Shown: piece after piece, positions 61,089 through 64,000 of the stretch
How positions within the stretch are numbered: position 1 is the stretch's first letter
Layout: each line of letters opens with the position of its first letter
DNA from: Flemingiibacterium sp045634005
GTDB lineage: Bacteria > Bacillota > Clostridia > Oscillospirales > CAG-272
DNA length: 64,000 nt
Direction of reading: 5' to 3'
NCBI GenBank assembly: GCA_045634005.1
Contig: JAZQZL010000018.1
Coordinates: 12,247-76,246, forward strand
Program-made: the position numbers and the translations under genes
Notes under the pieces: model-generated
Databases searched by the model: none
Told to the model about the DNA's origin: nothing
What the model saw: the letters and a program-made list of their open reading frames with translations, nothing else

Positions 61089-61748
61089 ATGACTGAAATA
61101 ATCAAAATTCTCGAAATCATCGGCACGGTAGCCTTTGCCGTATCAGGTGCACTCGTCGCAATAGGCGCAAGCCTCGATATATTCGGCGTTGTGTTTGTAG
61201 GCTGTATTACCGCATTCGGCGGCGGTATTATGCGCGACCTTATACTTGGTATAAATCCTCCTGCGGTGTTTGGTAGCTACCATATGTGCGCACTCGCGGC
61301 ACTCACCTCGATAATCGTTTTTGTAATATCCTACTCGAGGCGACACAAATTCACCCCGTTCAGACATCGCATCGAGCATATCAACAACCTTTTTGATGCG
61401 CTCGGTCTTGCGGCGTTTTCCGTAATCGGCTCGGAGATAGCCTTCGCAAACGGCTTTGCTAATAACGGCTTTCTTGTCGTTATGCTCGGAATGATAACGG
61501 GTGTTGGCGGCGGTATTATCCGCGACGTGCTTACGGATACGACGCCGTACGTTTTCAAAAAGCACATTTACGCGCTCGCCTCTATCGGCGGAAGCCTGCT
61601 TTATTTTATTCTGCGCACGTACGTCGGCGACAGCCCGTACGTTTCTATTGCCCCATTGCTGCTCGTTATAGCCGTACGTATACTCGCGGCGAAATACCGC
61701 TGGAGCTTACCTAAAATACATCTTGATGAGAAGGAAGATACGCAATGA
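61089..61748 (+). CDS. TRIC/UPF0126-family membrane channel protein (YadS/YicG-like)
   Basis: 219 residues with six to seven helices. Two glycine-zipper halves: ILEIIGTVAFAVSGALVAIGASLDIFGVVFVGCITAFGGGIMRDLILG and ALGLAAFSVIGSEIAFANGF ... GMITGVGGGIIRDVLTDTTP, the duplicated GGG.xRD motif of the family. Trimeric cation channels are known for relatives. ATG 61089 has CGGAG upstream; a longer reading to 60954 lacks a ribosome site. It overlaps the next gene by four bases. Confidence 0.88.
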   Translation: MTEIIKILEIIGTVAFAVSGALVAIGASLDIFGVVFVGCITAFGGGIMRDLILGINPPAVFGSYHMCALAALTSIIVFVISYSRRHKFTPFRHRIEHINNLFDALGLAAFSVIGSEIAFANGFANNGFLVVMLGMITGVGGGIIRDVLTDTTPYVFKKHIYALASIGGSLLYFILRTYVGDSPYVSIAPLLLVIAVRILAAKYRWSLPKIHLDEKEDTQ

Positions 61749-62800
61749 AAAAATATTCCATTCTATCTGCCCTGCTCGCGTTGGTGCTCGCCTTCACGCT
61801 TTTAACAGCTTGCGGCGACAATAATATCGTCACAACCGTCCTCCCCACCGGGGCACCGGCAGATGCGTGTGCGCCCGAGGACGCTCTGCCTCCCGAGGCG
61901 TTTACAGTAACTCTCTCGTTTATCGGCGACTGTATGCTCGCGACAGACCGCGGCGCGGACTATCAAGGCTCGTTCAACCGCCTTGCCGCAGAGGTCGAGC
62001 CGTCATATTTCTTTGAGGATTTCAGCGAGCTTTTTGCAAGCGACGATTGGACGGTCGCAAACCTCGAAAACGTGTTCACGGACAGCCCCGATGCAACGAT
62101 GAGAAACAAAGGCTACACTCCCGCGTACTGGTACAAATCGACCACCGCGAATACTGCAATTCTCACAGAGGGCTGCATTGATATAGTTTCGCTTGCAAAC
62201 AACCATTCTGAGGACTACGGAGCTATAGGCTACGATGACACGCGTACCGCGCTTGATACGGCAGGCGTATTGTGGGGCGACAACAGCGAGGTGCTTCTGC
62301 TCGAAAAAGAGGGCTTCACCGTCGCGCTTTACCTTTGCACCTTTTATTACAGGGGCGCTGACACTTTAATTACTCAGAAAATGGCATCGGTTGATGCCGA
62401 TTATAAAATCGTTTATTTTCACGGCGGTACGGAGCGTGTGCACACGCCCGACAAATGGAAAGCAGATGGCTGTCGCCGAATGATAGACGGCGGCATCGAC
62501 CTTGTAATAGGCGGTCACCCGCACGTTCTCCAGCCGATTGAGGTGTATAACGGCAAAACCATCGTACACTCGCTCGGCAACTTTGTTTTCGGCGGCTCTC
62601 GGAGCGAGGAGAACCGCACTATCGTCTACCGACACACAGTTACTGTCCTCGGCGACGAGATCGTCGATATAAGCGAGGAGATAATTCCCTGCTATGTTTA
62701 CACCGAGCTTTATAAGCCCGGTATCATCACAAACGAGGCGGAAATTTCTGCCGTAAATGCATTTCTTAACGGCAAGAGCGACTCTCCGATGGGTAATTAA
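61745..62800 (+). CDS. CapA-family (PGA_cap) metallophosphatase-fold lipoprotein
   Basis: 351 residues. Lipoprotein signal (SILSALLALVLAFTLLTACGDNN). Family motifs: LSFIGDCMLATDRG, WTVANLENVFTDSPDA, IVSLANNHSEDYGAIGYDDTRTAL, VYFHGGTERVHTPDKW, IDLVIGGHPHVLQPIEVYNGKTIVHSLGNFVFGG. Relatives take part in polyglutamate capsule anchoring, though many have unknown roles; no capBC genes occur here. AAGGAAG precedes its ATG. Confidence 0.88.
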   Translation: MKKYSILSALLALVLAFTLLTACGDNNIVTTVLPTGAPADACAPEDALPPEAFTVTLSFIGDCMLATDRGADYQGSFNRLAAEVEPSYFFEDFSELFASDDWTVANLENVFTDSPDATMRNKGYTPAYWYKSTTANTAILTEGCIDIVSLANNHSEDYGAIGYDDTRTALDTAGVLWGDNSEVLLLEKEGFTVALYLCTFYYRGADTLITQKMASVDADYKIVYFHGGTERVHTPDKWKADGCRRMIDGGIDLVIGGHPHVLQPIEVYNGKTIVHSLGNFVFGGSRSEENRTIVYRHTVTVLGDEIVDISEEIIPCYVYTELYKPGIITNEAEISAVNAFLNGKSDSPMGN

Positions 62801-62801
62801 A

Positions 62802-63701
62802 ATGGAAAGATGTGAGCTTTGTCCACGCAGCTGCGGCGTTGACCGATCCGTTCAGCGCGGTTTTTGCGGACAAACAGATCAAATACGCGTAGCGCGTGCC
62901 GCCCCACATATGTGGGAGGAGCCGTGCATATCCGGAAAACACGGCTCGGGAACAGTGTTTTTCTGTGGCTGCACACTCGGATGCGTTTACTGTCAGAACG
63001 CCGCTATCTCGCGCCAAGGTGAAGATCCCTGCGGAGAGACCGTCAGCACAGACGGTCTTGCTGATATTTTTTTGAAGCTCCAGAAAGACGGGGTGCATAA
63101 TATCAACCTTGTCACGCCAACAATGTTCGCGCCTGCAATTCGCAGAGCGGTTGATATAGCACAGGCTAGCGGACTCACTATCCCGATAGTTTACAACACG
63201 AGCGGATATGAAACCGTTGAGGGACTTTCGCATATGGCGGATAAAATAGATATTTATCTGCCCGACTTCAAATATCTGTCGCCCGACATTTCGAAAAACT
63301 ACTCACAGGCCAAAGACTACCCGAATTATGCCAAAGCATCGCTATCCTATATGGTAAATCAAATCGGCAGCGTATCGTTTGACGAAGCCGGTATGATGAA
63401 ACGCGGAGTTATCGTCCGCCATCTGCTTTTACCCGGTCAGCTCACCGAATCCATACGCGTGCTCGACTATCTTTTCGACGAATACGGCAACGGCATTTAC
63501 TATAGTCTTATGAGTCAATACACACCAACTGCGGCACTTGACGCAGAAGCGTATCCCGAGCTTGCCCGCAGAGTTACAACATACGAATATCAGAAGCTTA
63601 TCGACCACGCGCTCTCCCTCGGCATCAAAAACGGCTTTGTTCAGGACGGCAGTGCGGCAAGCGAGAGCTTTATTCCCGAGTTTAATAAAAGCATTATATA
63701 A
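62802..63701 (+). CDS. Radical SAM protein, PFL-activase-like (COG1313)
   Basis: 299 residues from ATG 62802, one base after the CapA stop. N-terminal CELCPRSCGVDRSVQRGFCG (extra Cys cluster) and the radical SAM CxxxCxxC in FFCGCTLGCVYCQNAAIS. Later VTPTMFAPAIRRAV and DIYLPDFKYLSPDISKNY. It belongs to a group annotated as pyruvate formate-lyase activating-like, whose true target is usually unknown. No glycyl radical enzyme lies nearby. Last gene of its operon. Confidence 0.9.
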   Translation: MERCELCPRSCGVDRSVQRGFCGQTDQIRVARAAPHMWEEPCISGKHGSGTVFFCGCTLGCVYCQNAAISRQGEDPCGETVSTDGLADIFLKLQKDGVHNINLVTPTMFAPAIRRAVDIAQASGLTIPIVYNTSGYETVEGLSHMADKIDIYLPDFKYLSPDISKNYSQAKDYPNYAKASLSYMVNQIGSVSFDEAGMMKRGVIVRHLLLPGQLTESIRVLDYLFDEYGNGIYYSLMSQYTPTAALDAEAYPELARRVTTYEYQKLIDHALSLGIKNGFVQDGSAASESFIPEFNKSII

Positions 63702-63736
63702 AAATACGGTGTGATCGAAACGGTCACACCGTATTT
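63702..63736. terminator. Bidirectional terminator
   Basis: AAATACGGTGTGA / TCACACCGTATTT stem, T-rich on the + side, between the radical SAM gene and the convergent kinase gene. Confidence 0.85.
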
Positions 63737-63747
63737 GCTTTTTGTGA

Positions 63748-64000
63748 TTACTTTTCGATAAGAGTCTTGAAGCGCTCGTAAGCCTCGTCCCAAGCCTCGC
63801 TGTTCTGCGGCTCATAGCACTCGATGTCGAACGAGTTGCGTACGACCTCGCGTGCTTCAGCAACGTTCTTAAGCTCACCTGCCGCGATAGCCTGGCAAGC
63901 GATGTTACCGATAGCAGTAGCCTCAACGGGACCTGCATAAGCAGGACGTCCGCATGCATCAGCGGTAAACTGGCAGAGGAGCGACTCCTTGGTTCCGCCG
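63748..64000 (-). CDS. Rhamnulokinase-like FGGY kinase, C-terminal part only (runs off window)
   Basis: Reading in from the window edge gives GGTKESLLCQFTADACGRP, then GPVEATAIGNIACQAIAAG and the end YERFKTLIEK. The CQFTAD..GRP...GPVEATAIGN block is typical of L-rhamnulose kinase (RhaB) within the FGGY family. About 84 codons are present; the start lies outside. Other rhamnose genes would be expected further right. Confidence 0.8.
   Translation of the reverse strand, partial: GGTKESLLCQFTADACGRPAYAGPVEATAIGNIACQAIAAGELKNVAEAREVVRNSFDIECYEPQNSEAWDEAYERFKTLIEK

Noticed and set aside
1..64000. CRISPR arrays, rRNA genes and prophage
   Set aside because: No regularly spaced repeat-spacer pattern, no rRNA-like sequence and no phage structural genes were seen.

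Overview
The window looks like chromosomal DNA of a low-to-mid GC Gram-positive anaerobe, most likely Bacillota, class Clostridia, of the Oscillospiraceae/Ruminococcaceae kind. The pointers are GGAGG ribosome sites, textbook TTGACA-17-TATAAT promoters, a division-type penicillin-binding protein with two PASTA repeats, a tetrahydrofolate riboswitch on an ECF vitamin transporter, an SLH-domain surface protein, and mobile genes (TnpV, DUF6809, a large serine recombinase with a MobV relaxase) typical of gut Clostridia. No genus can be named from the sequence alone.

Layout. 1-9 kb: metal-dependent repressor, a pair of XRE regulators, composite repeat A, thioredoxin, SulP transporter, branched-chain aminotransferase, SLH protein, folate-type ECF S component under a THF riboswitch. 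8.9-13.6 kb: strong promoter, tRNA-Met and tRNA-Glu, then a small inserted segment (XRE regulator plus composite repeat B) bounded by direct repeats; its far end cuts off the 3' end of a MocR/PdxR-type regulator next to pyridoxal kinase and a vitamin B6-type transporter. 13.6-19.2 kb: aroB-aroA-DUF362 ferredoxin-ispE-trigger-factor-like lipoprotein. 19.5-34.8 kb: AI-2E transporter, then the division and cell-wall cluster mraZ-rsmH-ftsL-pbp-murE-murF-mraY-ftsW-murG-ftsQ-ftsZ, with no murD, murC, murB or ftsA. 34.9-40.7 kb: coaD-rsmD-uvrC, HPr and two tandem Gfo/Idh oxidoreductases.

40.7-52.9 kb is an accessory island framed by 38-39 bp inverted repeats. It holds a Tn4451-like set (serine recombinase, two small proteins, MobV relaxase whose start codon appears to be ATA, TnpV), an AT-rich operon AlbA_2/RecG-like regulator - nucleotidyltransferase - DUF262, a Cys-rich lipoprotein behind a structured ~205-nt RNA with an intrinsic terminator, a DUF4062 protein, and a DUF559 nuclease gene carried inside a terminal-inverted-repeat element. 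Two shorter copies of that element without the gene occur at 2.5 and 10.7 kb. MobV-type nick/RSA-like sequences occur both upstream of the relaxase and inside the two chromosomal composite repeats.

52.9-64 kb: two DUF4330 proteins, an O-antigen-ligase-like protein, MurJ, TrmD and RimM, a zinc-ribbon membrane protein, Mrp, an amidase-like protein, a TRIC/UPF0126 channel, a CapA-like lipoprotein, a radical SAM protein, and the 3' end of a rhamnulokinase-like gene running off the window.

Most promising for new biology: the structured leader RNA at 49.8-50.0 kb, the DUF559 element with its gene-less derivatives, the MobV-site-carrying dispersed repeats, and the NTase-DUF262 operon.
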